Translations under genes and position numbers: made by a program
DNA from: Pseudomonadota bacterium
Lineage (GTDB): Bacteria > Pseudomonadota > Gammaproteobacteria > Burkholderiales > Burkholderiaceae_B
DNA: 64,000 bases
Direction of reading: 5' to 3'
Assembly: GCA_023440825.1 (NCBI GenBank)
Contig: JAEXRL010000026.1
Location: 1-64,000 of the forward strand
Shown: positions 25,408-32,903 of the stretch, one piece after another
Numbering within the stretch: the first letter of the stretch is position 1
How the letters are laid out: each line of letters starts with the position of its first letter
Notes under the pieces: model-generated
Told to the model about the DNA's origin: nothing
Seen by the model: only the letters and a program-made list of their open reading frames with translations
Databases searched by the model: none

Positions 25408-25804
25408 TGACTACCTCTCCATCCTCTTTTGAAAACGTTGATTTTTGAGGGTTGGGCAGGATGTCTAATACAGTCTCCGATGGGCGGCATAGTCGTGTGC
25501 CTAATGGAGTCACTACGATAGGACGATTGATTAGAATTGGGTGTTGAAGCATAAAATCTAATAACTGCTCATCTGTCCAGATCGGCTCCCCCAGTTTGAG
25601 CTCGTCATAGGGAGTTCCCTTTTGGCGCAATATATCCCTAAAAGAGATATCCATTTGCTTGATTAGTTTTATCAAGGTTGCGCGATCAGGTGGTGTATGT
25701 AGGTACTCAATAATTAGGGGCTCTTGGCCACTATTTCGAATCATGGCCAAGGTATTGCGAGAGGTGCCGCATGCTGGGTTGTGGTAAATCGTAATGTCGC
25801 TCAT
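25391..25804 (-). CDS. arsC: Arsenate reductase ArsC (glutaredoxin-coupled)
   Basis: A 137-aa enzyme of the plasmid R773 type. Active-site Cys12 sits in YHNPACGTSRNTL, and the conserved arginines are in RPIVVTPLGTRLCRPSE. It reduces arsenate to arsenite with glutathione and glutaredoxin so that ArsB can export it. It lies 22 bases downstream of arsB. Confidence 0.95.
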   Translation of the reverse strand: MSDITIYHNPACGTSRNTLAMIRNSGQEPLIIEYLHTPPDRATLIKLIKQMDISFRDILRQKGTPYDELKLGEPIWTDEQLLDFMLQHPILINRPIVVTPLGTRLCRPSETVLDILPNPQKSTFSKEDGEVVNDTRG

Positions 25805-25826
25805 AGTTTTGTTTGTAGATAGAAAA

Positions 25827-27116
25827 TTAGAGTCTTATGCTTAGTCGCAAGGCTAGTGCAGCTAAAGTAATTAATAGCACTGGCAGCGTTAGAACTGCAC
25901 CGACCCGAAAGTAGTAACCCCAACTAATTGTGACCCCCTTTTGAGAAAGAATATGTAGCCAGAGTAGGGTGGCTAAACTGCCGATAGGAGTAAACTTGGG
26001 CCCTAAGTCACTACCAATAATGTTGGCATAGATCATGGCTTCTCTTGCTGCGCCAGTTGCCGTGGAGGCGTCAATAGAAAGCGCTCCGACAAGGACAGTG
26101 GGCATGTTATTCATGATCGAAGAAAGTAGGGCCGAAAGGAACCCTGTTCCGACTGCGGCTCCCCATATGCCTCCTTCCGCGAATTTATTTAACAGAAGGG
26201 CGATGTAGTCAGTTAAACCTGCGTTGCGCAGGCCGTAAACAACTAAGTACATGCCGAGTGAAAACACGACTATTTGCCAGGGGGCGCCTTGTAGAACACT
26301 TCGAGTATTAATCACTGAGCCTTTAGCTGCGACAAGTAGCAGAAGAGTGGCACCTGCCGCTGCTACGGCGCTAACTGGAACTCCTAAGGGCTCAAGGCCA
26401 AAGAAGCCAGCTAGTAGCAGTATTAAAACAAACCATCCTGCTCGGAAGGTCGTTAGGTCTTTGATTGCAGATGCTGGCTGCTTAATCTGGTTGAGGTTAT
26501 AGGCAGCAGGAATATCACGTCGAAAGAATAGAAGCAGAACGCAAAGGCTAGCCAAAACTGAAACGATATTCACTGGCACCATGATTGATGCGTAATCGTT
26601 AAAGCCAATTTTAAAGTAGTCGGCGGATACGATGTTTACTAGGTTAGAGACTACTAACGGTAGACTGGCGGTATCAGCAATGAAGCCTGCAGCCATTATA
26701 AATGCGAGGGTTGTGGCCGTAGAAAGGCCTAGAGCACCTAACATAGCCATTACTATGGGCGTAAGAATTAGGGCAGCCCCATCATTTGCAAATAAGGCTG
26801 AAACGGATGCGCCTAGCAGGATAAGTAAAGCGAATAGCTTTAGCCCATTACCACGACCCCAGCGGGCGAAGTGCAACGCAGCCCACTCAAAAAAACCTGC
26901 CTCATCAAGTAATAGGCTAATTACGATGACCGCTATAAAAGTAGCTGTGGCATTCCATACGATATTCCAAACAATTAGAATATCCGACACTTGGACTACG
27001 CCAAGCAGTAAGGCAATAGCTGCACCAATGGAAGCGCTCCAACCAATACCTAAGCCACGTGGCTGCCAGATCACCAAGGTCAGAGTGAACAGGAAGATTA
27101 GGATAGCGGTTAACAT
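25827..27116 (-). CDS. arsB: Arsenite efflux transporter ArsB
   Basis: A 429-aa inner-membrane protein with about 11-12 hydrophobic segments and the ArsB/NhaD-type blocks NDGAALILTPIVMAML, VVSNLVNIVSADYF and NNMPTVLVGALSID. It expels arsenite or antimonite using the proton motive force. Length matches E. coli ArsB (429 aa). It starts 11 bases downstream of arsR. Confidence 0.95.
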   Translation of the reverse strand: MLTAILIFLFTLTLVIWQPRGLGIGWSASIGAAIALLLGVVQVSDILIVWNIVWNATATFIAVIVISLLLDEAGFFEWAALHFARWGRGNGLKLFALLILLGASVSALFANDGAALILTPIVMAMLGALGLSTATTLAFIMAAGFIADTASLPLVVSNLVNIVSADYFKIGFNDYASIMVPVNIVSVLASLCVLLLFFRRDIPAAYNLNQIKQPASAIKDLTTFRAGWFVLILLLAGFFGLEPLGVPVSAVAAAGATLLLLVAAKGSVINTRSVLQGAPWQIVVFSLGMYLVVYGLRNAGLTDYIALLLNKFAEGGIWGAAVGTGFLSALLSSIMNNMPTVLVGALSIDASTATGAAREAMIYANIIGSDLGPKFTPIGSLATLLWLHILSQKGVTISWGYYFRVGAVLTLPVLLITLAALALRLSIRL

Positions 27117-27127
27117 ATTTTTGGAAC

Positions 27128-27451
27128 CTATTGTTTACACTTGTATGCTATATCCGGCGTACAGGGTTCACCTTGACAGCAGTTTTCTGTGAGATAGCTT
27201 AGTAGATCGTTCATTGCGGAGAATTGCGCACGGTATAGGATATTGCGCCCTAGCCTCTCTTGATTCACTAACTTGGCATGCGAGAGTTCTTTGAGATGAA
27301 AGGAGAGGGCGTTTGGGGCAATTTTTAACTGTTCGGCGAGATTGCTAGGAGTTAAGCCCCCTGAACCTGCTACAACTAATGCGCGAAAAATACGTAATCT
27401 CGCTTCGTGAGCTAAGGCTGATAGGGATTGTATGACTATTTTTTCTTCCAT
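27128..27451 (-). CDS. arsR: ArsR-family arsenic-responsive repressor
   Basis: A 107-aa winged-helix regulator. The HTH is in PSNLAEQLKIAPNALSFHLK (residues 35-54). Instead of the R773-type CVC box in the helix, it carries C-terminal cysteines in ENCCQGEPC (C91, C92, C97), the layout described for Acidithiobacillus-type ArsR, which bind As(III) at the C-terminus. It presumably represses its own operon through the inverted repeat two bases upstream of its start codon. Confidence 0.93.
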   Translation of the reverse strand: MEEKIVIQSLSALAHEARLRIFRALVVAGSGGLTPSNLAEQLKIAPNALSFHLKELSHAKLVNQERLGRNILYRAQFSAMNDLLSYLTENCCQGEPCTPDIAYKCKQ

Positions 27452-27452
27452 T

Positions 27453-27478
27453 ATTCAATAGTACACCTTTTATTGAAT
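27453..27478 (-). promoter_or_regulatory. ArsR operator
   Basis: A perfect inverted repeat ATTCAATA (27453-27460), 10 bases, TATTGAAT (27471-27478), directly upstream of the arsR start. A likely -10 box, TATAAT, on the - strand (27482-27477) overlaps its distal arm, so repressor bound here would block RNA polymerase. No good -35 match was found. Confidence 0.75.
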
Positions 27479-27608
27479 TATATAAAGAAGTAAGTATTAC
27501 TGGCAGCTGCGGCTTCATTTGAGGTGTTCATATACCTAAACTCTATACACTATGTTCGCTTTTATCGATACGCGTAAACTACGTGTTTATAGAGAAAATA
27601 GCAGGCAC

Positions 27609-27631
27609 AAAAAAACCCGCCCGACGGCGGG
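27609..27631 (-). terminator. Intrinsic terminator reading leftward
   Basis: On the - strand: CCCGCC, loop GTCG, GGCGGG, then seven T (plus-strand A-run 27609-27615). The stem is six GC pairs. There is no intact - strand gene immediately to its right, so it is an orphan of a deleted or interrupted gene, apart from the 31-codon frame noted nearby. Confidence 0.75.
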
Positions 27632-27713
27632 CTTAGGGTTGCTTTGGGTGGAGTGGGTTTGCCTTGGTTGTCACGATTAGGGCACGGTACGCCCCAAAGG
27701 GCGCATTAAATAA

Positions 27714-27747
27714 GACTTCGATGGGGGTTCAATTCCCGCCGTTTCCT
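27714..27747 (+). other. tRNA/tmRNA 3'-end-like fragment, possible attachment-site remnant
   Basis: The sequence CTTCGATGGGGGTTCAATTC continuing CCGCC contains a GGTTCAATTCC T-loop block. It also resembles the conserved 3' end of tmRNA (TTCGGACGCGGGTTCAA-TCCCGCC) allowing one gap and three changes. No body of a tRNA or tmRNA precedes it and no CCA follows. Integrating elements often use and duplicate this part of ssrA or tRNA genes. The comparison is from remembered consensus, not an alignment. Confidence 0.4.
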
Positions 27748-27898
27748 CTCTCATTACAGCATAGAAATGCTGTCTAATACCTTTATATGCTATCTATACA
27801 AAACAAGAGCTTACAGGCGCTAGGTAGCCGCTTCGCATTAGACAAAATAAATAATAAAAACCATATATATCAATACATTAGATGGCTTCAGTCATATA

Positions 27899-28129
27899 TT
27901 GGTTGAGTACGTCATTATTGTCGCCTTGGTGGCCGTAGCCGCCATTGCTGTCTATCAGTCTTTTGGGCAGGTGATACGGTCTCAAACGGCGGCCATGGCA
28001 AAGGAGCTAGCAGGCGAGGACGGTAGCGAGCAAAGTCGGGCCGCATCCGTAGCTGCGCAATCAGCAGCCACGCAAACTCAAAGTAAAGGTTTAAAGGCAT
28101 TTACGGGTAATGCGCAGGTGCAGCCATGA
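27899..28129 (+). CDS. Flp/TadE-type pilin-like protein, 5' end apparently lost
   Basis: 76 aa from a TTG. It begins inside the hydrophobic pilin helix (VEYVIIVALVAVAAIAVYQS), where related proteins have a leader ending in Gly before xxxxEY. The open frame continues upstream to 27851 but with no ATG or GTG and no ribosome site, and without a normal cleavage motif. The C-terminal half is Ala/Gln-rich. The upstream bases look unrelated to pilin genes, so the gene seems truncated at its junction with the ars side. It overlaps the next gene by ATGA. Confidence 0.6.
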   Translation: MVEYVIIVALVAVAAIAVYQSFGQVIRSQTAAMAKELAGEDGSEQSRAASVAAQSAATQTQSKGLKAFTGNAQVQP

Positions 28130-29412
28130 GTGCGGGGGCTTTGGGCCGGAGTGCACAAGGCGGAGCAGTCTTACTGCTAGGTGTCTTGTTATTGGCCAGT
28201 TTAAGCATGGGCCTATTAGCCTATTTCTATCTGAGTCTGCTGACCGGGCATAAAATGCGGCAGCAATATGCGAATGATGCGGCCGCTTATAGTGCCGCGG
28301 TGGTTCAGGCGCGAGCGTTGAATTTATTGTCGTACGTGAACCGTGCCCATTTGGCCCACCAGGTCGCTTTGGCGCATCTAATCACGATGGCCAGTTGGCA
28401 TCAGTCGGGCTTGCATCAGCAATCTCGCTTGCGTCGCGCTAACCCACCTGTGCACTTGCTTGCTTTATTCTTTGGGCCAGAAGCAGCCTGGTCATATCAA
28501 GCCAGCCTAGCCTTACACGAGAGCGATCAGCACGCTTTGCTAAATGCCATAGGCCAACATCAGGGTTTGGTTCAGCACAGCTTGAAACAATTGCAAGACG
28601 ACATACTGGATAGGCTACCCGCCGAGCGCGAACACATTGTTGAGCAAGTGATAGCCACGAATTTTCCCGAATTATCGGTCACAGATTGGCAGGCGCAGAT
28701 TCACACTGATGCCTGGCCTACCGCTTTTCAGCTTAGGCCTACGGCTTCGCTTGCTTCACGCCATAGTCTTGAGTATCTGCAAAGCCTATATGTTTTTTTA
28801 CAATCGCGGGATGCTCAGCAGCGTTCTTTATGGATTGTCGACGAGCGTTGCCCTTGGCGTCGCCATGAACTACGTCGTCGAGGGCGCACTGTGCTGGATG
28901 ATCAGGCTCGTTGGAGCGCCAGTGATACCCAGTCCCTGCATGCTTTACGTGCCAATCGCTGGATAGCCTGCTACAGCCGCGAGTACCCGCTGGCATGGGC
29001 TTGGATTACTGGGGGAGCGCAAACGAGTTTCACTGAGGCCTATAGTGCGCAAGCGCCTGCAGATTTTTCGGATCAAAGTTTCTGGTCTTGGGTTAAAGAT
29101 TATACAACTTGGGATATTTTTACAGGACAGGAAAATGCCTTGGCGAACTCTTGGGCGGTGCGTGATTATGTCTTGTTTAGTGCAGATCCCATGCCTGATT
29201 TGTGGCAATTGCGTGAGCCCACGCCTTTGGCATTTAGCGTGTCTTTACGTATGCGTGGACCAGCTAATCAGTGGGTCAACACACACTCTGCGGGCGAAAC
29301 CTACTATCGACGCCCCCCTGGTGCTCAAATTGCTGTGCTCGAGACGGCTCATCTTTTTCAGGCTTATTGGTTGGCGCGTCTTAGTGCCTTGGCGCTTGAG
29401 GCATCCTTATGA
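28126..29412 (+). CDS. TadG-like pilus assembly protein
   Basis: A 428-aa protein with one N-terminal membrane segment (about residues 13-38, GAVLLLGVLLLASLSMGLLA) preceded by QGG, the TadE/G-type N-terminus, then a large His/Trp/Gln-rich exported domain without known motifs. It is the second gene of the tad operon and probably a minor pseudopilin or assembly factor. The large domain has no family I can name. The gene overlaps both neighbours by four bases. Confidence 0.65.
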   Translation: MSAGALGRSAQGGAVLLLGVLLLASLSMGLLAYFYLSLLTGHKMRQQYANDAAAYSAAVVQARALNLLSYVNRAHLAHQVALAHLITMASWHQSGLHQQSRLRRANPPVHLLALFFGPEAAWSYQASLALHESDQHALLNAIGQHQGLVQHSLKQLQDDILDRLPAEREHIVEQVIATNFPELSVTDWQAQIHTDAWPTAFQLRPTASLASRHSLEYLQSLYVFLQSRDAQQRSLWIVDERCPWRRHELRRRGRTVLDDQARWSASDTQSLHALRANRWIACYSREYPLAWAWITGGAQTSFTEAYSAQAPADFSDQSFWSWVKDYTTWDIFTGQENALANSWAVRDYVLFSADPMPDLWQLREPTPLAFSVSLRMRGPANQWVNTHSAGETYYRRPPGAQIAVLETAHLFQAYWLARLSALALEASL

Positions 29413-29993
29413 AGCACCCCCACTCTGCCGGGCAGGCCTTAGCCGAATCCATAGTATTGCTTGCAGTGCTGCTAGTGTTTTTTAGCTGCGGCACGTGGCT
29501 ATTGCGTCATGCTGGGCACGCTCAGGTTTTACAGGCCAGTGCGGCAGCTTCTATGTTCCAGCAAGCCTATCAGCACGCCAGTCCGCCAGTTGTGGCGGCC
29601 TCCCAACAGCAAGACTTAGTGTCAGGGCCGCTCTCCACCCTATGGCAGGGCCAATACGAGCCATTACATCTGGGGGGGCTGACTATATATGGCGTACAGG
29701 CGAGCCGAGAGTTTGCCGTATTACCTGGCTTAGATTTAGGCCCGACCCACTTAAGGCGGCATTCTTACTGGCTCATGTCCACAGGTCACGCCAATGACGA
29801 TCAGCAAGTACGGGAACGCCTAGAGGCTAGTGAGTCCTTGTGGGGGCAGGCCGCTTGGAAATCGCAAGCCTTGTTAGCTCGTTTAGGTCCCAGCTATCAA
29901 AGTATGGAAGGGTATTGGGGACGTTCTGCCCCACAGACTGATTGGTTGAAAGCTTGGCAACGTTACGTTCCTGATTCTGAGAGGCTGCCATGA
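29409..29993 (+). CDS. TadE-like minor pseudopilin
   Basis: A 194-aa protein beginning with a short basic leader and GQALAESIVLLAVLLVFFSC: Gly followed by a hydrophobic helix with Glu at +5, the prepilin peptidase pattern of TadE/F. The remainder is exported and Trp/Gln-rich. It lies between the TadG-like and an orphan gene in an overlapping operon (ATGA at both ends). Confidence 0.7.
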   Translation: MKHPHSAGQALAESIVLLAVLLVFFSCGTWLLRHAGHAQVLQASAAASMFQQAYQHASPPVVAASQQQDLVSGPLSTLWQGQYEPLHLGGLTIYGVQASREFAVLPGLDLGPTHLRRHSYWLMSTGHANDDQQVRERLEASESLWGQAAWKSQALLARLGPSYQSMEGYWGRSAPQTDWLKAWQRYVPDSERLP

Positions 29994-30658
29994 GCCTTGT
30001 CCGAATGATCTGTGTAGTGATGTCTTTAGGGGGTGGTGCATGGCCTTTTGCTATGCATAGTGCGTGGGCAAGCTCTGCCAAGGTGCTTTGGGATACGGCT
30101 GCCGAGTTGCAGCTTGGCGCTCAACATCTACAGATTCATCCATTTAGCACAGCTTTGCCTGCTAGCGCTGTCCTGCCTGCGATTCAGCAAACTTATGGTG
30201 TGGTGTGTGGTGATTTTGAGTTGTATTTACAAGCCGGGCGCACCCAGTATTTTCTTGCGCCTGGGCAGTCTGAGTGTGTGGTGCAGGTGCACAGTCAGCC
30301 CAGCGGCAGCAGTGGAACCCTATCCCTGAGTGTGTCGGGCGCTAAACAGGCTGTATTGCCCGAGCTCTGGCAAGCCTTAAGTTGGCAGGTGCTTTGGCAG
30401 TATTGCGATTCGGCACTGAGCACAGAGTCGCTAGGCTCACTTGAACCGCCTCAGGCCAGTTGCCTGCTGTTATTAAAAGCGAGCCAGACACAACTTCAAA
30501 GTCAGCATGTTTTTGCGCAGCATCTGCAGTCATTGCATTGGCAGGCTAGGAATGAAACACAGGCAATGGAATGGCAGGGGCCAGCTCGTCAGCTTTTAAG
30601 CGTGCATTGGCAAGCAGATCATCAGCACGTAATCGTGCTTTGCCAAAGATGCGACTAA
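29990..30658 (+). CDS. Exported protein of unknown function in the tad operon
   Basis: A 222-aa protein with a hydrophobic N-terminal stretch consistent with a signal peptide (ICVVMSLGGGAWPFAMHSAWAS, cleavage likely after about residue 28). The mature part is Gln, Leu and Ser-rich with five cysteines (VVCGDF, SECVV, QYCDS, ASCLL, LCQRC), which suggests disulphides in the periplasm. No family recognised. Its place between TadE-like and CpaB genes suggests a pilus-specific periplasmic role. Confidence 0.6.
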   Translation: MSLVRMICVVMSLGGGAWPFAMHSAWASSAKVLWDTAAELQLGAQHLQIHPFSTALPASAVLPAIQQTYGVVCGDFELYLQAGRTQYFLAPGQSECVVQVHSQPSGSSGTLSLSVSGAKQAVLPELWQALSWQVLWQYCDSALSTESLGSLEPPQASCLLLLKASQTQLQSQHVFAQHLQSLHWQARNETQAMEWQGPARQLLSVHWQADHQHVIVLCQRCD

Positions 30659-30668
30659 GGGAGAACTC

Positions 30669-31580
30669 ATGAAATGGTTTAAATCGTGGATGGGTAGTGT
30701 GGCTTTATTGCTTGTAGCGCTGCTGGCGGGCTTAGTGGCTATGTGGTCAGTACGTCAGTATTTGCAGGAGCAGCAAGACACAATCCGAGCGGCTCATGAA
30801 CAGGAAACAGTGCAGCGGGTGGTGGCTGCTCAGCACCTGGCTGCCGGTGTGCGTGTGCATGCTGATCACTTAGCGGTGCGCGATTATCCTGCTGGCACTG
30901 TGGATACGGATAGTATTGCACCGGAGCATTACAGCCGTGTTGTGGGAATGCGGTTGCGTACTCCGGTGCAGGCTGGAAATGCCTTATTGGCTGTTCATTT
31001 TCATGAGCGTGATGAACTGGCGTTTTCTCAACAGTTGCGGCCAGGTCGTCGTGCTATGACCATCCCAGTTGACGAGATTAACTCGGTTTCTGGATTGATT
31101 CAAAGCGGTGATTTGATTGATATTTACGTTAGTTTCGATGAACAGGGACGACGCGTCACGGCTCCTTTGCTACAAAGCGTGCTAGTGCGGGCCACGGGTA
31201 AAAATGTGTCGCCTGATTTTTCTCCCGAGCAGGGACAACACTATAGAAGCCTGACCTTGGACTTGGCTCCTGAGGAGGCACTGCGTTTGGTTGCAGCACG
31301 CCAAAACGGTCGAATAACGGCACTGTTACGTAATCCGGCCGACCAGGAGCTAAGTCAAAAAGCGATGCGGGGTGAGTTGGCTCATGTCTTGGGGATAGCA
31401 GCGCTAGAAAGTGATAAGCCCTTGCGTAAAGCAGAAATTTTGTATGGGCATAGTCCGTGGCAGGGACAGGCACACCAGAGCGCGAGGCTTGCGGATCCGA
31501 TGGGAATGATAGATCTGCCATTGACTGTGGCCGCACCCGAAGTGTCCTCCGTTCGCTCAGCAGGAGCGCTCTATGAATAA
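30669..31580 (+). CDS. cpaB: CpaB/RcpC-family pilus assembly protein
   Basis: A 303-aa protein with an N-terminal membrane anchor (about residues 9-29) and a SAF-domain (VVAAQHLAAGVRVHADHLAV, about residues 51-70) followed by the RcpC block GRRAMTIPVDEINSVSGLIQ. CpaB proteins sit in the periplasm and pair with the secretin. GGGAG precedes the ATG. The stop overlaps the secretin start by 8 bases. Confidence 0.88.
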   Translation: MKWFKSWMGSVALLLVALLAGLVAMWSVRQYLQEQQDTIRAAHEQETVQRVVAAQHLAAGVRVHADHLAVRDYPAGTVDTDSIAPEHYSRVVGMRLRTPVQAGNALLAVHFHERDELAFSQQLRPGRRAMTIPVDEINSVSGLIQSGDLIDIYVSFDEQGRRVTAPLLQSVLVRATGKNVSPDFSPEQGQHYRSLTLDLAPEEALRLVAARQNGRITALLRNPADQELSQKAMRGELAHVLGIAALESDKPLRKAEILYGHSPWQGQAHQSARLADPMGMIDLPLTVAAPEVSSVRSAGALYE

Positions 31581-32901
31581 GCCGCGCAACAGTGGGTGCA
31601 TACGGGCAATAGCGGTATGCATGATGATGGTGTGGGCGCCGTGCGTGTATGCCACTACAGAGTTGCGCATGCAGGTGGGAGAGGTCATGGTGCTTGGGCA
31701 TAAAAACGTGGAGCGGGTTGCAGTGGGCGATGGACAAGTGGTGAATGCCGTGACGACACAGGATCAAGAATTGATTTTATTTGCCCGGCAGCAAGGTAGT
31801 AGTGGCGTGCAAGTCTGGACTGAAGAGGGGCGCTCACACCATTACGCCGTTCAAGTGGATGCGGAAAATGCGAAACAATCACTGCAAGAGCTTAAGCATG
31901 TGCTCGAACGCATTCCAAATTTACGTATCAGTCAGGCAGGAGGACGCTTGGTCCTGGAAGGTGAGCAAGTCTCCGATGAGGACAGAGAGCGTCTGACCAT
32001 GCTCAGTGAGCATTATCCGCAACTCCTGGACTTCACCAGTCAAATGGGCTGGGAGCCCATGGTGATGCTGGATGTTCAGGTACTAGAGCTGCCTCGTCAT
32101 GCCTTGCGGGATCTGGGGGTGCGCTGGAATCCACATACGGAAGGGGGTATGAGTGCGGGCTTGGGCTGGGATGCGCCAACGCGCCAGATGCTTGAGCGTC
32201 CTGGTGAAAACGTTTTGCCAATGCGGTTTCCCAGTCATCAGTTGGCCGCATATTTTGGCGTCAGTGCCTTGTTATCGGCACGTGTGCAAGCCATGGCTCA
32301 AGAAGGCTATGCCGTTGTTTTGGCACAGCCGCAATTATTGGCTCGCAGTGGCTCACAAGCAGAGTTTTTAGCGGGCGGCGAAGTGCCATATCTGAGCACC
32401 GACAAGCATGGCAATAGCCAAACTGTTTTTAAGCCCTACGGGGTATCTCTGAAAATCGTGCCACGTATTGAGCGGGGTGGAGCTGTGCGTTCTAGACTTG
32501 AGGTGGAGGTCAGTTCACTAGATACAAGTGTGTCTTCAGCGGCGGGCCCTGCCATGAAAACGCGGCGTGCGGCCAGTGAGTTTAACGTGCGCTCTGGCCA
32601 GACCTTGGTATTAGCTGGATTCATTTCACGCGAAGAGTCCAGCAATAGTGATCGTGTGCCAGGTTTGGGAAGTTTGCCTGTGCTGGGGCATTTATTTCGT
32701 TCTGAACGTTTTCAGCGCTATGAAACAGAGTTGGCTATTTTTGTTACGCCTACGGTGGTACAGGCCGATCACCCTGACTTGCAACAAAGAGTGAGTCGAG
32801 GGGAGGCAATTTTGGATCAATATTTTGATGATGGGCTGTTAACGACACGCGTGCGTACCCAGGAGCAGCTTGGACGTTCATCACAATGGCAGGAGGACTG
32901 A
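31573..32901 (+). CDS. cpaC: Secretin CpaC/RcpA
   Basis: A 442-aa outer-membrane secretin with signal sequence (IAVCMMMVWAPCVYA), N-terminal pilus-secretin domain (LRMQVGEVMVLGHKNVERVA, about residues 33-52), a BON-like segment (LRISQAGGRLVLEGEQVSDE) and the C-terminal secretin domain with VVLAQPQLLARSGSQAEFLA and GQTLVLAGFISREESSNSD. It forms the gated channel for the Flp pilus. Its end overlaps the reading of the ATPase gene only if the latter starts at ATG 32886; with the preferred GTG start the genes are separated by two bases. Confidence 0.92.
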   Translation: MNKPRNSGCIRAIAVCMMMVWAPCVYATTELRMQVGEVMVLGHKNVERVAVGDGQVVNAVTTQDQELILFARQQGSSGVQVWTEEGRSHHYAVQVDAENAKQSLQELKHVLERIPNLRISQAGGRLVLEGEQVSDEDRERLTMLSEHYPQLLDFTSQMGWEPMVMLDVQVLELPRHALRDLGVRWNPHTEGGMSAGLGWDAPTRQMLERPGENVLPMRFPSHQLAAYFGVSALLSARVQAMAQEGYAVVLAQPQLLARSGSQAEFLAGGEVPYLSTDKHGNSQTVFKPYGVSLKIVPRIERGGAVRSRLEVEVSSLDTSVSSAAGPAMKTRRAASEFNVRSGQTLVLAGFISREESSNSDRVPGLGSLPVLGHLFRSERFQRYETELAIFVTPTVVQADHPDLQQRVSRGEAILDQYFDDGLLTTRVRTQEQLGRSSQWQED

Positions 32902-32903
32902 TA

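Larger units (their letters stand above)
27479..27898. other. Intergenic region between the ars and tad loci, built of fragments
   Basis: About 420 bases with no complete gene. It holds, from left, the ars promoter, a - strand terminator (27609-27631) preceded on that strand by a 31-codon open frame ending TAA at 27635-27633 (residues end VTTKANPLHPKQP), a tRNA/tmRNA T-arm-like fragment (27714-27747) and AT-rich sequence running into a pilin gene without its start. The - strand frame directly followed by a strong terminator looks like the 3' end of a lost gene. Confidence 0.55.

Noticed and set aside
26632..27192. + strand open frame of 186 codons antisense to arsB
   Set aside because: Antisense to a conserved transporter gene; composition is typical of a reverse-frame shadow.
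27714..27747. Complete tRNA gene
   Set aside because: Only the T-arm-like part is present; no acceptor, D or anticodon arm and no CCA could be found, so it is listed as a fragment.
31156..31767. - strand open frame of 203 codons antisense to cpaB/cpaC
   Set aside because: Overlaps two well-supported genes; His/Pro/Ser-rich shadow.
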